Assembly: GCA_037576195.1 (NCBI GenBank) | Contig: CM075101.1 | Coordinates: 33,294,001 to 33,358,000, forward strand | Source: Phytoseiulus persimilis | Lineage: Eukaryota > Arthropoda > Arachnida > Mesostigmata > Phytoseiidae | Length of the DNA: 64,000 nucleotides | Direction of reading: 5' to 3' | Shown: one piece after another, positions 23,901 to 36,085 of the stretch | Layout: every line of letters begins with the position of its first letter | How positions within the stretch are numbered: position 1 is the first letter of the stretch | The notes under the pieces: generated by a model | Databases searched by the model: none | Told to the model about the DNA's origin: nothing | Seen by the model: the letters and a program-made list of their open reading frames with translations, nothing else | Position numbers and translations under genes: made by a program

Positions 23901-25878
23901 ACATTCAGGCGTTTCCTCAGCACCGAGCGAGTTTGTTGATTGCCTCCTCTCGGCTTATAATATCAGTATCCCCTACCACGGCCTAAAACCCCTCAAGAAA
24001 TTTTCCAATGCGGCGCTGCCCCTACGGCTCTCTCCTGGCAGACCAAGGGAGGAGCGAGCATCGGCTTGTGCAAGTGGTCGTCAGTCGCTCATGCTTCCGA
24101 GAGATAAGAATAGATTCAAAAGCAATTCGTCGACAAGACAAGTTGGTTTCTTGCGTAAACAACGCGTGCCGGCTCAAGATTTACATCAAGTTTAAGAAGG
24201 CTCGGGGAACCCTCGCTTTCAACAGTGCCATAGCAAGCGACCCGGCGCCGACCGCTCGCTTTGAAGGAGCATCGCTTCCACAACGACTCTTCCCAATATA
24301 TATATTTATATATATATATATTTGTATATTTTTTTCTCGCACTCCTCGCACTGCGAATAGTGGTGCCGCTGTGGGTTCGCATCTGCCTTGCAGCAGCTCG
24401 CAATGACATCGGCCACGCACGACCACAGAACCCCAGATGTATGAAACGCCGATTCTACCCGAATCAAACTTACGGATGAAACACCAAGAGTTCTCGTAAC
24501 TTCCGAGGATTCCCGAATATCCATGTGGTGAATCGGTTTCTCAAGCCAATGGCGAACCGAACACCAATCACGGAGCTCGACTGAACGAAACAAGGTTTTC
24601 GAGCATGGCCATTATCTTCGTTTCCCTCCCTTGAGAACCGATCGTTTTTTAGGCTGCCCTCTCGTGTCCAACGTTTACGTTGATGTCCGTGGCCTACCTT
24701 TCAGAAAGCGAGGCGTGAGCTGCCACAGGCCTGTCCGACGCTCTGGGCTCTGATCATGAAGGCAGCTGTAAGATCGTGCATCTAAGTATAAGAGCTTTTT
24801 TGGAGCGTTCTATATTTCCGAAGAACACATCGAGCTTTGTGATGTTAATCTCATACGCGCCGAGGCGCTAGTGATGATAGTATATCAGCGAATGCACTTT
24901 TCGACTCCGTCGTTCATTGTTCGGTTGCGTAAGTGTCTTGTCGAGGACCTTCAGCCAGCCCTGAGCGCAGCGCTGGCGCAACCTTCGACTTCAGCTGAAG
25001 TCGCCGCCCGGTCGGACAGCGCGACAAGCTCAAAATCTTTCCTCGCCGCCCTGTTAATTCCTATCCGACGCTTTGGAGTTCCCCAAAAGGGACGGAAGCC
25101 ACACTCATCTGGGAACTCCTGAGTTCACTCTCGCTCTCGGCGTCACGTCCAGCCTCTGCTGACCAAGTCGATAAACTCATCGCCGTGTTAGCAAACCAGT
25201 AAGTCTATCTTTGACCGACGCGACTGAGCTGATGAGACCTGGATTTACGCCAGAAGTGCGCACTTGAGCAAGCCAACCTTGCGAACGACATCGAAGCTGA
25301 AGCTCGCCGTTCAGAACGCTGCCCGCTTGACGTCTTGACGAAAAGGCAAAAGAAAGAAAAAATGCTAAAAGTCATCCGCGCGGGAAACACCATCGTAGTT
25401 GGCGGCGGTGCCGGCTGCGAAGTGTTGGCGGTGTTTGGCTGACTTGGATCGCCATCGAAATCGACTTGCGATCCCGTCTCGGTGCTTGTATTCATTTTTC
25501 GAAAAAAATACGTCAACGACTTTGGGAACGACGACGGTGAATCATCTGTAAGTCCAAGAGGGTACACGATAAGGGGCAACTTCACGACCGAAACTCACCC
25601 GATCGCAAGGAGTATAATCCCGAGTGGGAACTCCCCCTCGAAAAATAGCGCATAGTGATCAGGTTAGAATGTAGTATGATCATACGGAAAGTTCATCTTC
25701 CCAGATAACAGAACCTGACTCGATGGAGAGTAAACTGAGCGACTTTGGAATAAAAACTAACATTATTATTTTGAATGTTTCTTCTCCTCGCTTGGGATAT
25801 TTCTTTATTTCAAAAAGTCTAAGCGTCATCGATCGATGGGTCACGCGGTTTCAAGATTTTGGAGAATCGAGCCACATT
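17903..25878. other. Gene-poor tract with orphan open frames
   Basis: No known family was recognised in about 8 kb. Open frames that might be exons or decayed genes: 18118-18444 and 18365-18763 (+), which overlap in different frames; 20875-21360 (+), where two competing frames both look protein-like; and 23568-23858 (+), a 96-codon frame without an early ATG that ends NPKGEHIPY. GC-rich simple-repeat islands lie near 20.2-20.6 and 23.0-23.45 kb, and an AT microsatellite at 24.3 kb. These could be 5' regions or long introns of genes whose coding exons I cannot see. Confidence 0.35.
24296..24336. repeat. AT-dinucleotide microsatellite
   Basis: About 40 bases of near-pure (TA)n, with short interruptions (TTT, TTG), end in a run of T. 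Confidence 0.85.
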
Positions 25879-25897
25879 ATGTCGACGCTGCTCCAGG
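25879..25897 (+). CDS. Possible first coding exon (MSTLLQ..)
   Basis: ATG at 25879 is followed by six codons and then CAGG/GTAAGTGG, a near-consensus donor (intron starts 25898). The context before it (GCCACATTATG) is poor for initiation. No second exon was found. Unspliced, the frame continues for 47 more residues to a stop, so an ordinary small ORF is the alternative. Confidence 0.2.
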
Positions 25898-27138
25898 GTA
25901 AGTGGAAGAGAATCGAATATTTGGAGAACAAGGCAACTGTTCAGATGGATTATTCTCTCCACCCAGCAAGCAACAGCATAGACTGCGGGAAGCCTCCTCG
26001 TACATCGGGGAAGCTGGTGTGACTGAACCGCCGGCTTTACCCACAAGGTTGGAATGGCGCCGAGTCGAAGTAGGTCTGCTGCTTTTCAAAGCCTCCCACG
26101 CCTCGTCGAAACCCCCAGGTCGCAGCATTTTCGGGCCAGTGGAAAAATCGCCAAAACCAATGGATAGGATGGAACGAAAGATAGATGGCAGCTTCTTTGG
26201 CAGCAACTTTTTTGGTTCGGCGTCCCCAGCAGTTGAACAGTGCTTGCTGCTGCTGACTGGCTGGTTGGTCGGTCGGTCGGTTGTTTGGCGGGCTGGTCGG
26301 CTGGTTGACTTGCTTCATCCACGGCATCACCGGCAGCGGCAGTAGTTGCGGCTATGGATGCGGCTCAGCAACGTGCGCGCGCGTCCCAAATTCAGAACGG
26401 GAAGCAAGAGCCGAAAGAAAAACGAAGCCAACTATAACATCATTGTTCCACTGTTCCAAAAGCTTCTAAATTCGCGTCCCATCGTATTACTCGGTTCCCC
26501 GCTAGCTGGTTCATCCACTCATTCAGGTTCAATGTACATAAGGCATATTCAGCTCAAAGATCACTTGGGAGCTGCCGCACACCACTTCTGATCAGAACTG
26601 TTCCTTCCGGAAAATATGCTTTTGCTCACGCTATGAAACTCAGTCATACCTCCCTATGGACTCAAATTGCCTTGGTCTTGCTGGAAAGTCTCTGAGAGAG
26701 AAGACTTATGATTTACTCCACAGCTTGAAGCAAGTAGCCTGATTCTCCAAATCCGAAATTCGGTTTCCCGTTTGAAACATCGACTCCGTTATTACTGTTG
26801 ATGGTGTGTTCGCCGATGTCGGCTTCACAAAATGTACATACATTTCATAATTTCTACGAGAATTCGATTCTGCTAACGTTCGTCGATATCACTCGATAGA
26901 TTGTGGATGTCCATCCTTCCTTCCTTTCTCTCTTACATTTCACATTTATCGACACGAAAATTCCACCACACTCATCTCTACTATGGTTGGTATTTGCAGA
27001 ATTTCTGTAGATTAATTGATATCTTTCAATATCATTTCACTATTCATTGGATTCCCTCAGTTAGCTGTGGGTCTGTCTCCTAGAGTCTCTGTTCGGTTGT
27101 TTGTTTGTTGTTCTTGCATGGTTTCGTGCCACAGATCC
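25898..27138. other. No recognisable gene
   Basis: The region includes a GC-rich island at about 26.2-26.4 kb with GGTCGGTCGG and GGCTGG repeats, and an AT-rich tail from 26.8 kb. Open frames on both strands are below 150 codons and have no recognisable domain. Confidence 0.4.
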
Positions 27139-27980
27139 TTATTGAATCCTACTCTGTGCTGACGAAATACACCACCACGGTCGACGATACCGGGTGTAGA
27201 GGGTTTCCAGGGTTGAGAATATTCTTACTTCATATCCTTCGTCGTGCGGAGGAACACCCTCAGAATCAATTTTCGTGACCGGGCTATTGATCGGCTCTGG
27301 CGAATCCAAACTGCCACACCAATGAGAGAAAGATAGAGTATACAAGGCCGGCCTTCGAGATCATGGTTCACCTGGGAGAGTTCCTCCAGAGTAAGAATCT
27401 CCTCATCAACGTTTCGAATTCCTACACGTTGAGTGAGGCTTCTACAGATGCCCGCTTCACATTGGCAGTTCTGGTGAAAATCGTCTGTGTTGACGTGCCT
27501 TTGCCAAACTGAGGTCGACTCCTTCATCCTGATTCTCCTTCACGTTATCCGATAGGTGTCAGTAGAAGTTGATGCTGTCACTATCGGAGCAGCTGTCCCA
27601 CTCAAGATGATAAAACAGATGCTTCACATTCAGCTTCGTATTCTGCTTTCCAATAAATACAGTGGAGTACAAAATAATAAATAAGCATTCATCATGTTCC
27701 TCGACGTGGTGTATGATCGATGAATACAACCGTAAATTCAAGGGAGTCCTGGGCACGTGACGTTTCCGAAACTCGAATCCAAACTTCGTTCGATTTGGTC
27801 CACGACGAGTGGCGATGGTCCGGCGGGTAGAAACGAAAGGAGCAACTGATAAAGCTGAAGGAAACACTGCGAAATTTCCCATTTATGACCGAGACATCTT
27901 TGAGACCGAGTTCGTCGATGTCCCTCCATATGTCGAATTGCGATCTGTTACCACGATATTCCGACAGTTCGTCACGGTAA
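27139..27980 (-). CDS. Unassigned minus-strand exons downstream of SPOP
   Basis: On the minus strand a frame without a methionine stays open from 27980 (after a GACAG acceptor) to a stop at 27692, 95 residues, with WRDIDELGLKDVS and SFSFISCSFRFYPPDHR. Further down, exon 27229-27310 lies between a good acceptor (GTGTGGCAG) and a good donor (GTAAGAAT) and encodes LDSPEPINSPVTKIDSEG. A terminal exon 27139-27153 would add SRIQ and a stop. A cysteine motif NCQCEAGIC occurs near 27.46 kb. I could not join all parts in one phase. The first block is faintly reminiscent of DEG/ENaC channels (ISCSFR, then a hydrophobic EFTVVFID), but the diagnostic membrane segments are absent, so I do not assign it. 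SPOP transcript readthrough is another explanation for lack of a promoter. Confidence 0.22.
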
Positions 27981-28163
27981 CTGTCATCAAACCAAGGTTA
28001 CATCTTGAGAATTTTCCGAATTGTTGAACGAATTTCGTCGGCAGCTTGGTAGGTCAGTTGATTTCTCGCGTGTTTACCAAAATATGTTTCAATACCGGTT
28101 CGATTCGTTCGGCCTGCTCTCGTTCCCATAGTAAATATCGTAGAGTAAATGCTTGATTCTTAG

Positions 28164-29378
28164 TTAATGCTTAAGACGCTTTCTCGCTGGACCGATCGTT
28201 GGTATCTGTTGCGTGGCAAGCGCCCGGAAAGCCTCAGCGACGAGATGCGGCGTCCTCTGAATCATCTGCCTCCAGCCGTCGGTTTCGACAACATCGGTGG
28301 CGTGCATGTTGATGAAATCGATAACGTGCGACTTGAGCTGCTCCGCCGAATGCATGTCGGCAAGGGTCAACAGCTCGGCAGCTGTATCGACGGATAAGTT
28401 GTCACACAGAGCTTCTTCGCACATCACCTTGAGTCGTTCGAGGGCATACTTATCGGCTGCGGCAAGTAGATCGTCGGCCATCTTGTCGAGGGCATTCGAT
28501 TTGCCAGTGTAGATGAAACGCAGCATTTCCCGGAGGGTATCCTCGTCGATATCGGAGATTTCAACACGCGACGTCTTCTTCTCTTCGAGGTCGTGGTTGA
28601 ACATGGCATTGAATACGGGCGAGCGGGCGCCAAGAATCGCCTTGTGTGCATAGAACTCTTTGTTGTTCACCGCCAGAATAACATCAGAGAACTTGTGACT
28701 TTCGAACAGTTCCCCCAGATTTTCCGACAGAGCGCATTCTGGTACTTTGAACTGAATCGAGGAGTTCTGACCCGAAATGTTCACGCTGTCCGCCACGACT
28801 GACACTTCGCAGTACAGCGTGAGCTTGTCGTCGGGAAGTAGGCCGTTGGCTTCATCGAGTAGAAAGTCTCGCCGAATGAACTTTTTGAATCCCCAATCTT
28901 TCCCCTGGACGAATCTGTACGCCCTCTGGCTTTCCATGGCTTTGGTTTCTTCCCGTTTAGCGTTGAGAATGGAGAACTTGAACTTTGCGCGAACTTCGCT
29001 CTTGTTACAAGAGACTAGAAGCAGGTAAAGGGAAAGATAGTCTTTGCTCTCTTCATCGAGGCCTTTGGGGTTCACACGGAGGCACCATTTTAGCTTATCG
29101 TTGGCCCCAGCGCTGAATGTAGAGCTCTTGAGAACCTCGCCCATTTCTTCCCGACAAAAACTAAAGTTGTTGATGGTCCACATGTAGCTGAACTTAATAA
29201 CCTTCACTTGTGTATAACACCAACTTTCGGCCACCGGGGTGTTAGCTTCCACCGAGGCGGGTGCACTGGCGGCCACCAAAGCCAGGTTGTTTCCGTTGAG
29301 GTTCCCGGAAGAACTCTCTGGCACTTCCCCGGATCTCGCGGCTGAAACCGCGTTCGCTTCATGATTTCGCATCGCCAT
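28164..29378 (-). CDS. SPOP: SPOP / roadkill, CUL3 ubiquitin-ligase adaptor
   Basis: SPOP is a nuclear substrate adaptor that bridges CUL3-RING ligase to targets (in flies Ci and Puc; in mammals GLI, BRD and SRC-3). It is a single exon of 404 residues. The MATH domain spans about residues 62-192 and is almost identical to vertebrate SPOP, with the substrate-groove block [10 protein letters not shown] intact. The BTB domain spans about 205-328 ([19 protein letters not shown], then [20 protein letters not shown]), followed by a BACK region and a C-terminal nuclear signal ARKRLKH. BTB and BACK are more diverged than MATH. The N-terminal tail is about 31 residues longer than in human SPOP and is Ser/Ala-rich. 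There are no coding introns, unlike the neighbouring genes; an acceptor-like CTGCTTCACAG just before the ATG suggests an intron in the 5' UTR. A retrocopy or intron loss would explain this. Confidence 0.96.
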   Translation of the reverse strand: MAMRNHEANAVSAARSGEVPESSSGNLNGNNLALVAASAPASVEANTPVAESWCYTQVKVIKFSYMWTINNFSFCREEMGEVLKSSTFSAGANDKLKWCLRVNPKGLDEESKDYLSLYLLLVSCNKSEVRAKFKFSILNAKREETKAMESQRAYRFVQGKDWGFKKFIRRDFLLDEANGLLPDDKLTLYCEVSVVADSVNISGQNSSIQFKVPECALSENLGELFESHKFSDVILAVNNKEFYAHKAILGARSPVFNAMFNHDLEEKKTSRVEISDIDEDTLREMLRFIYTGKSNALDKMADDLLAAADKYALERLKVMCEEALCDNLSVDTAAELLTLADMHSAEQLKSHVIDFINMHATDVVETDGWRQMIQRTPHLVAEAFRALATQQIPTIGPARKRLKH

Positions 29379-32300
29379 CTTGGCGATTCGTTGGATCTCT
29401 AGTCACTGTGAAGCAGTTAAGGCAGAATCGAGACGATCCCGTCTCGGCTGGAGGAGGCGAACAAACGGTGGATTGTCGACTCAATCCCAGCCGATGAATT
29501 CGTTCTTTTCCGAACTCGGTAAGCTCCTTTTCAGCACGTATAAGTTCCGGGATGGAGCAGCCAGCGATGGAGCTGGCAGCAGTTTCCTCGCTCGCGTTGC
29601 TAACTCGTTAAGGGGCCTCGCAGGCAAACAGGCATCGACGATGACAACAACGATAGCTACTGCTGCGGCCGCTACGACGATGGCACAGCCTTCAACTCAA
29701 GGCTGACCTTCGGATTCCGTTTCAGGTTGTTTCGCTTGGCCGTGCTATCACTGCTAGTTTGTCGGTCCCTCAGTTGATCGTTCGGTTACTTGATTCTGTG
29801 GACCGATGACGTCTGAGTGCTGTTGAACTAGCCGAACACCTTTCGGACCTGATCCTACGTCAAGAACGCAGGGAAGAACTGAGAGCAACCACAAGCAGTC
29901 GTTGCTCCCGAACCACTCGCAACTGCTGCAGCGATCCTCGCGATGGGTTTCAGAGATGTGAGCGAATTCGTTTGATCCCCCGATAGCCGATTGGAGCTGT
30001 TCGTGGACACGAAGCACAACACTTCCAAGTGACAAACACTATCCACGTCGAGGACGATGTTCGGGAAAATGTCTGCTGAACTAGATCGTATTGGTTGTGG
30101 AAGACGTGCTGGTCGGCTATCCTTGTACCAGCGGACGGTTCACTGTAGAAACATCCTGACACCAACACTCAGCCATTTGAACGCATGCTCACACACGAGA
30201 GAGTTATTCCAAGCCATCAAATGCTGCGACCTGTTCCCGAATCACTTCACTTGTAACCCCCAGGATGACGTCGACGTCGGCGGTGGAACTTAACGTATAG
30301 AGAGTCAGATTTGATCAAGTGCTCAGCTGTAAATTCGGCAGCTGCACTATTGAAGAGTGTAGTTTTGTCTCCTTGTTATCAAACAACCAGGTTGCTTTCT
30401 CGGCTGCCGCTGCAGTTTTGTTGATTTCGCTGTTGCTGCTGCTCGAACCACAACAGCAGCAGCGACAGCAGCACTTGTGAGGACTTGAGATAGTCGTTTG
30501 GTGCACCGTCCGTCCCTTCTTGCTGCACCTAGGAGTTACAAACAGCCAGCGACCAGCGTTCGCCGTCGTTGGTCGTCCACGATTGAACGAAACGGCCAAA
30601 CATCTGGAGCTAAGATGGCGGCAAAGGCGGAGCCTACGATGTGGCAGCGGGAGCTAGCCTTGGGAGAACCACCAACCAACAGAGCAAACGAGGGATTTAC
30701 AGACAGACACCCGGGGCCAGCTGCTGCCGCTGCGGCGGCGACGGCCATATCGCTGCCGCACCGTCAACAACAACAACTGAGCCCCACCTCATGCGACTTG
30801 GAGTCTCTGATCGGACGTGGGTGCCAAGTAAGCAATGAACGATCTAACTATTGAGTGAGGCTACTTGTGAAGATGCTGTTTCCGAGCACCGGGATATTGC
30901 TATGAATATCGAACAACCTCGATTGCGGAAATCAGCCGCAGTCTTCAAAACCCCGCCCACCCGCAAACCAAGCCGAATCGGATGACCGCTCAGCGCCGCG
31001 CACTTTGTGACTCGTAGACATCATTCCACTTTTCCCGTGGACTTCTACCGCTCGTCAACCGGCTGACGTACTTTGAATATAGAGTGTCGATCATGTCAAG
31101 TCTCGCGTCCGAGAACCCATATCTGTTTCAATTCCGCGGAGTCTGCCTTCATCACGGGAGCCAACAGGTCGAGGGACTCCTCCCTGGACTGGGAGGAAAA
31201 CTCTGATCTCCTCGTCGCTTCCCGCACTCGACACTGACAAATGTGCGGAGCCGTTCAGCTCTGACTCACCTCTCTGCTCATGGAAGGAAATCGACACCCG
31301 TCTTGCTATGTTGCAGTGGTAAGCGGCAAATTTGCCCACCGGCCGGGAACGACACACAGCAGTAACAGCGTAGATACCAACGTTGAGGTAAACAGACTAA
31401 ATGCCCGCAGTCAAGCAACACAGCAGCGGCAGCCGAGTGGCTGATTACGATGATCTCTGCTCGCTCCTGCGAGGCGACCTCGGTTCAACGGGCGCTTTGA
31501 CGAAGGCTCTCATTGTAATCAGTGGAATTGTGGCTTAGCGCGGGAACAACGGGGTCGCCGCTCTTCGGCCGATCGCAGATCCACGGTCATTGCAAGAGAA
31601 CCTGGACAAAATCAGCGAGCGAGCCGAGCAGGCAGACCGGCGCGTAGACCGGCCGGTCGACCGGCTGGTTGGATGCCTGCCTGACCGTCCGACAGCTCAG
31701 AAAGCGACCCACATCGAATGGATGGAATGAACGAGCGGTCAGCACCAGTCGTCGGGGACAATTGGAACGCTTGGCGAGGCAAGGACTGACCCGTGGGATC
31801 CAGATGATGGTGCCGAAGCCAGTGCTGCCATCGTCGAGCCCCAGTGAATGACAGGGGCGCAGCGAGGTCGGATTTCGATTTCGAGAACTTCGTTGATTCT
31901 TCCAATAGGTCTGGGGGCTCCTCTCGATCTAGTCGAAGCCAACTCTTGTTGCTAAGCCATCTACCCAGAAGCATACCAAAGATTCACCCAGCCGGAATTT
32001 TCAACGAATCCGCGACCCGGTGATGGTCTCAGTCAGCGCAGTTACGTTCGTGAAACTTACAGAGTGGATTTTTCATGGGAGTGAATGAATTCTGGACCTT
32101 TCTGTTCGGATAATCTCAGATAATATCCAGGAATGATGTTTGACGCCAGGGCTGAGAATATCCGAATAACCTTGGATGACGACCACCTCCGAGCACAGTT
32201 CCAAGCTCACGGAGGCCGAATGCGATTCAAGGATATTCGTTCATTTTCTCCCAGGAACCTAAGCTTCCGATGTCCTCGACCCGGAAGGAGAGTTCCGCAT

Positions 32301-34190
32301 GGGACTCTCAGCCTCTGTGCCCCAGCGACCTCGTCGTAACAGATGCTTGTGCTGCAGCCGCTGCTAGCGGTCGTGGTGGTGAGCGCGAGAGAGGTGCCGC
32401 TTCGACAAAGGCCCCTTCAGCACTACTACTGCGGACAGGAGAACACCATCACCGCCAGCGTCGCTATAGCGGCGGCAGCAACAGCAGGTAACAGCGTTCG
32501 ACCCGATATAGGTGCAGCTCCGCGTAATGCTTCTCCACTGTCTCCTCGAAGCCTCGCGCACGCGTACACGACTGTCATCGGATGCAGTCCCTCGGCCGCT
32601 GCACTTCAAGCCCCCCACCCCATTGGGTGGCGCCGATGCTGCGGGAAAGCCAGCCCGAGATATTTCCTGGATAGCTTCGTCTGTCTTGGTGAATCATGTT
32701 GGAGTAATATTCACTCGTAATGGAGTTCGTGGGAGAACTATGCCTGAGACTCGAAACATTTGTTCCCCACAGCACAGAACGTTTCACATGGGGAGGAACC
32801 TGTTGTGAACCGGCGTTCCGACCTCTCTCGGAGAGGCCTCCGAGCTTCACACGGAGCAGCGCGGCTCAAGTCTCCACACGCTAAGAGAAAGCCACTGTGA
32901 TGCTGTAGGAGTAAACTCATTCGAGAAATGACTTGGGGGACTTTTTTTCTGAAAGTCTGACGACTCAGAGAGCGGCATCGAAACAAAACCGTCGCCCGAG
33001 TCCGGGAGTTCATTCATTTGGCACCGCAAAAACGGGCGAAATCGATCCGATCAATGATCGGAGTCTGACAAACTCGGAAGCGCGACTTTCTCTGTGGTTC
33101 GTCGACACCGCTCGTCAAATCAAGAACAGAAGACTTGAATGAATCGTTGGAGAGACTGACTGATGAACGCAGCTCGCCAAGGCCAGTTACTCCCAAAACC
33201 AGGAGGTCTGAATTCGCGGATGTTTTCTCGGAGCTGATGGAGAGACGTTCTGAGTGAAGAGAGCGTCGCAATAGAGGAATGGTGGGAGTCAGACGTGTCC
33301 CCCTTTGCTTCTAGCGGTTGAATCGTTCTGTTTCAGAACTCATTCGAAACCACAACTCCGTTCGAATTTTCGCGTCACGTATCCGACGACTCAGCTTCCT
33401 AGTTTCTTTATATCGCGTCATGACCTCCGAATTTCAGATGTGATTCTCAGTCCTTACCAGGTATCGAGCCTCACCACGTCTAGGCTCATTTACGGGGAAT
33501 GTCGCCATTCGTGTCCTGGTGACAGAAATTACGATCGCGATCTTTGTACGTGGATGCCGATTCTGTGAGTGAATGATGCTCGGAATTGGCCAAAATGTTC
33601 CTCCCTTCATACGTGTAGCTCGGGAGGTATCTGAGCATCATCGGAGCAGCGGTCAGAAGTTCCCTCACTAATAGCGTGAAAGGAGCGAAAGAATGAGCAG
33701 CTCCTATCTCGTTGTCACTTTCATCTGAAAGGGGAACCACAACGGGTGCCTCTCGTGAGTGCGTTGAATGCACCCAGCGTCACCTCAGTGGATAAGGGAG
33801 AGAACATCGGGAGCCAACGGTCGTGAGTTTGTATGGGTCTTCGACCAAGCAGGACATGCGGGGCATGGCTTCGGAACACAAACAAATTTCCAGATTTTCA
33901 GGGCTGTTCCTTTCCGATCCAAGTTTTTCGAGCTGTCTCCTCTTCTTCTTCCAGCAGTCGTTGAAAAGCTGTGTTTCGAAATCTCTCTAGGGCTGTGAAA
34001 TACTTACAGAGATCTCCTGTAGCAGAAAGCTGGGGGAGGGGGGGGGGCAGCAATCGGAAACTGGCCACTTCCGAGAACGATACTAGAGAAGCATCGCTGG
34101 CGCCCGAATGTGAGGGCCACTGATCTGAACTTTCGGAATGGCCGAAGGGTTCCGCGATCCACGCGTGCAGGTGGTTCACTTCACGGGCTT
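29379..34190. other. SPOP upstream region with simple-repeat islands
   Basis: No coding gene was recognised. The stretch contains CAG/CAA-rich DNA (30.4-30.5 kb), GCC/GCT runs (30.7 kb), a 14-base palindrome GCCGGTCGACCGGC at 31652-31665, and another CAG-rich island at 32.3-32.6 kb. Because SPOP starts at its left edge on the minus strand, these islands are good candidates for SPOP promoter and non-coding first exons. From 32.8 to 34.2 kb nothing is seen. Confidence 0.4.
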
Positions 34191-34290
34191 ATACACAGGG
34201 TGGTCCAGCTAGGTCGGGAATTTCTTGCCTCACGTAACTTTCTGAAAAACTGGTTTCTGGTCACAAGTCACACGGTGACTTAACGTATCT
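34191..34290. mobile_element. Possible DNA-transposon end
   Basis: CAGGGTGGTCCAGCTAGG at 34196-34213 resembles the CAGGGTGTCCCAGCTA-type terminal repeats of DNA transposons common in arthropod and chelicerate genomes (from memory). No matching inverted end or transposase was found, so this would be a fragment or solo end. Confidence 0.3.
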
Positions 34291-35089
34291 TGCCCCCATT
34301 CAGCCGATAAGATATTTTCCGGTAGATTCGACCCCCGGGCTCATCGTCATTTTCCGGCGAGTACACCTTCAAGTGGGAGTACACTCATATGCCGTGGGGT
34401 CTTGGAAGAGATCTCGAGCCTTCGGCTAGTGCCGCTCCCTATGACGGGTAAGTTCGGACTTTCTCTTCGAATGCCTCGTTGGAACAGAAGATTGGTTATC
34501 GTACTGGTGGTGTCGTCAGAAGTCCTATACTTCGAAAGCACCCTAAAAATAATTCACACCGCTCTTCGTGTAGAAACAACTTGTCGCAACACGTGTTCTA
34601 TCTCTAAACATGTTCGTTGTTCTGATGGAGCCATTGGCTGGAGTCATGGAAAGATTCGAGACTGCGGGCAATCGAGACTTCTCGTATGAAATCATCCGTT
34701 CAGCGATGTGGGAGAGTCTAGTGTTTCTAAATAGCCAACGCAGACTCGCCCTTCCTCATGCGGCATGCCATCATCCTGTCAACACGAATCAGCACGGAGG
34801 GTTCTCAGTGCAAGGCTGTCCGCAAATATGGATCTCAAGCACTCGTTCGCAGGCGCCCAGGGTGATATAGTGTGAAACACAAAGAGAAGGAGAATGAGAG
34901 GAGACAAGGAGACCGGCGAGGTCAATAAAGCGGCTCCAGCCTGCATATAGGCTCGTGAGCGGCTACTTGAAGGCCTGAAGACGCTTCCCTCACTCGACGC
35001 ATTGTTGCTCATACTCTATACAAAATCTTCTACAACCTCATCTGCAAATTTTTGACCGAACTTGGGAACTCAGGCGAACGGCCTGCGGA

Positions 35090-36085
35090 ATGATCAGGAT
35101 TTCGGAGACGCGGAGTAATGGCTCTGTGCAGTCCTGCGTCTGCGATCAGGGTAGATTTCGGGGTATAACTACATACGAGTCTCTCAGATGCCGAGTTCCG
35201 TTAGCTGGAGCTAGGAGAGCATTCAGTGAGCCACCGAACCGCGACGTCGATGTAGTGGATACGCTCCGGCTGGACTTGACGATCCGCCGGCAATACCACC
35301 ACGACGGCGCGAAGCTGCAGGAGAGTCTTTGCTTACATGTGAAGCCCACACGTGGTAAGGGTATCAAAACAAGTGGGATTGAGCGAATCCGGCTCCTCGA
35401 CTTGTGTACATATCTGGAGTTAAGCAGATGCTTCTCTTGTTTGTTTCGGGTACATCTTTTGTGGGTCATGTGTTTCGGAGTCGAATTTTCGGAATGCTGG
35501 ACCATAACCCTTGAGTTCATGACGAACCGGGGGCGATGCACCACGACCGTGTTCGCAACAAACACAGGGATTGCATGCGGAAGGTCGCACCCTAGCATTC
35601 GACCGCCTCGCTATTCTGAAAAACCGAAATTGAACTTGGAAACTATGTTCGAACCGCAAGGCTGTGCCCTCCCGGTCGGGCCTAACGTATGGAGAGAAGA
35701 AAGTTGGATCCGTTCAAGGAGTGAGCTGCATCATTATACTGAAATCCCGTGCAAGGCCCTTCATGCGTGGAAATTAGACGAATTTCCCACCGGCGACAGT
35801 ATTCCCATAGAGGAGGAAGTTGAGGAGGAGATTGGAGGAAAGATTCCAAAAAACCGTTTGTTAATCAAGATATACGCCAACAGTGAAGTTCTCCATTGTC
35901 TCCTTCAAATGGAGGACCGAAACTCCGGGGAGACGAAGACCTTACACTCTGTCGTGGGCGGAGCGCGAACTTTCCAAGAAGGAATTCAGACTCAAGGACA
36001 ACGGTATGGCACTCCGATGAATATCGTCCCCATGCCGACGGAACGAGCGAACAAAGTCGATCAGTTGAGCCTTCCAAAGCATTGA
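35090..36085 (+). CDS. Orphan 331-residue ORF, unknown
   Basis: This is the longest open frame in the window that lacks a known domain. Visible features: a Cys/Leu/Phe-rich hydrophobic stretch near residues 105-130 (LELSRCFSCLFRVHLLWVMC), a later acidic patch (IPIEEEVEEEIGGK) and a basic/hydrophobic segment after it. A 150-codon frame also lies open on the opposite strand. It could be a real single-exon gene, the coding region of a transposon (a transposon-end-like motif lies 0.9 kb upstream), or chance. The internal sequence GTAAGG offers a possible donor. I cannot assign a function. Confidence 0.3.
   Translation: MIRISETRSNGSVQSCVCDQGRFRGITTYESLRCRVPLAGARRAFSEPPNRDVDVVDTLRLDLTIRRQYHHDGAKLQESLCLHVKPTRGKGIKTSGIERIRLLDLCTYLELSRCFSCLFRVHLLWVMCFGVEFSECWTITLEFMTNRGRCTTTVFATNTGIACGRSHPSIRPPRYSEKPKLNLETMFEPQGCALPVGPNVWREESWIRSRSELHHYTEIPCKALHAWKLDEFPTGDSIPIEEEVEEEIGGKIPKNRLLIKIYANSEVLHCLLQMEDRNSGETKTLHSVVGGARTFQEGIQTQGQRYGTPMNIVPMPTERANKVDQLSLPKH

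Noticed and set aside
28167..29028. Several plus-strand ORFs of 69-83 codons
   Set aside because: All are antisense shadows of the SPOP coding sequence.
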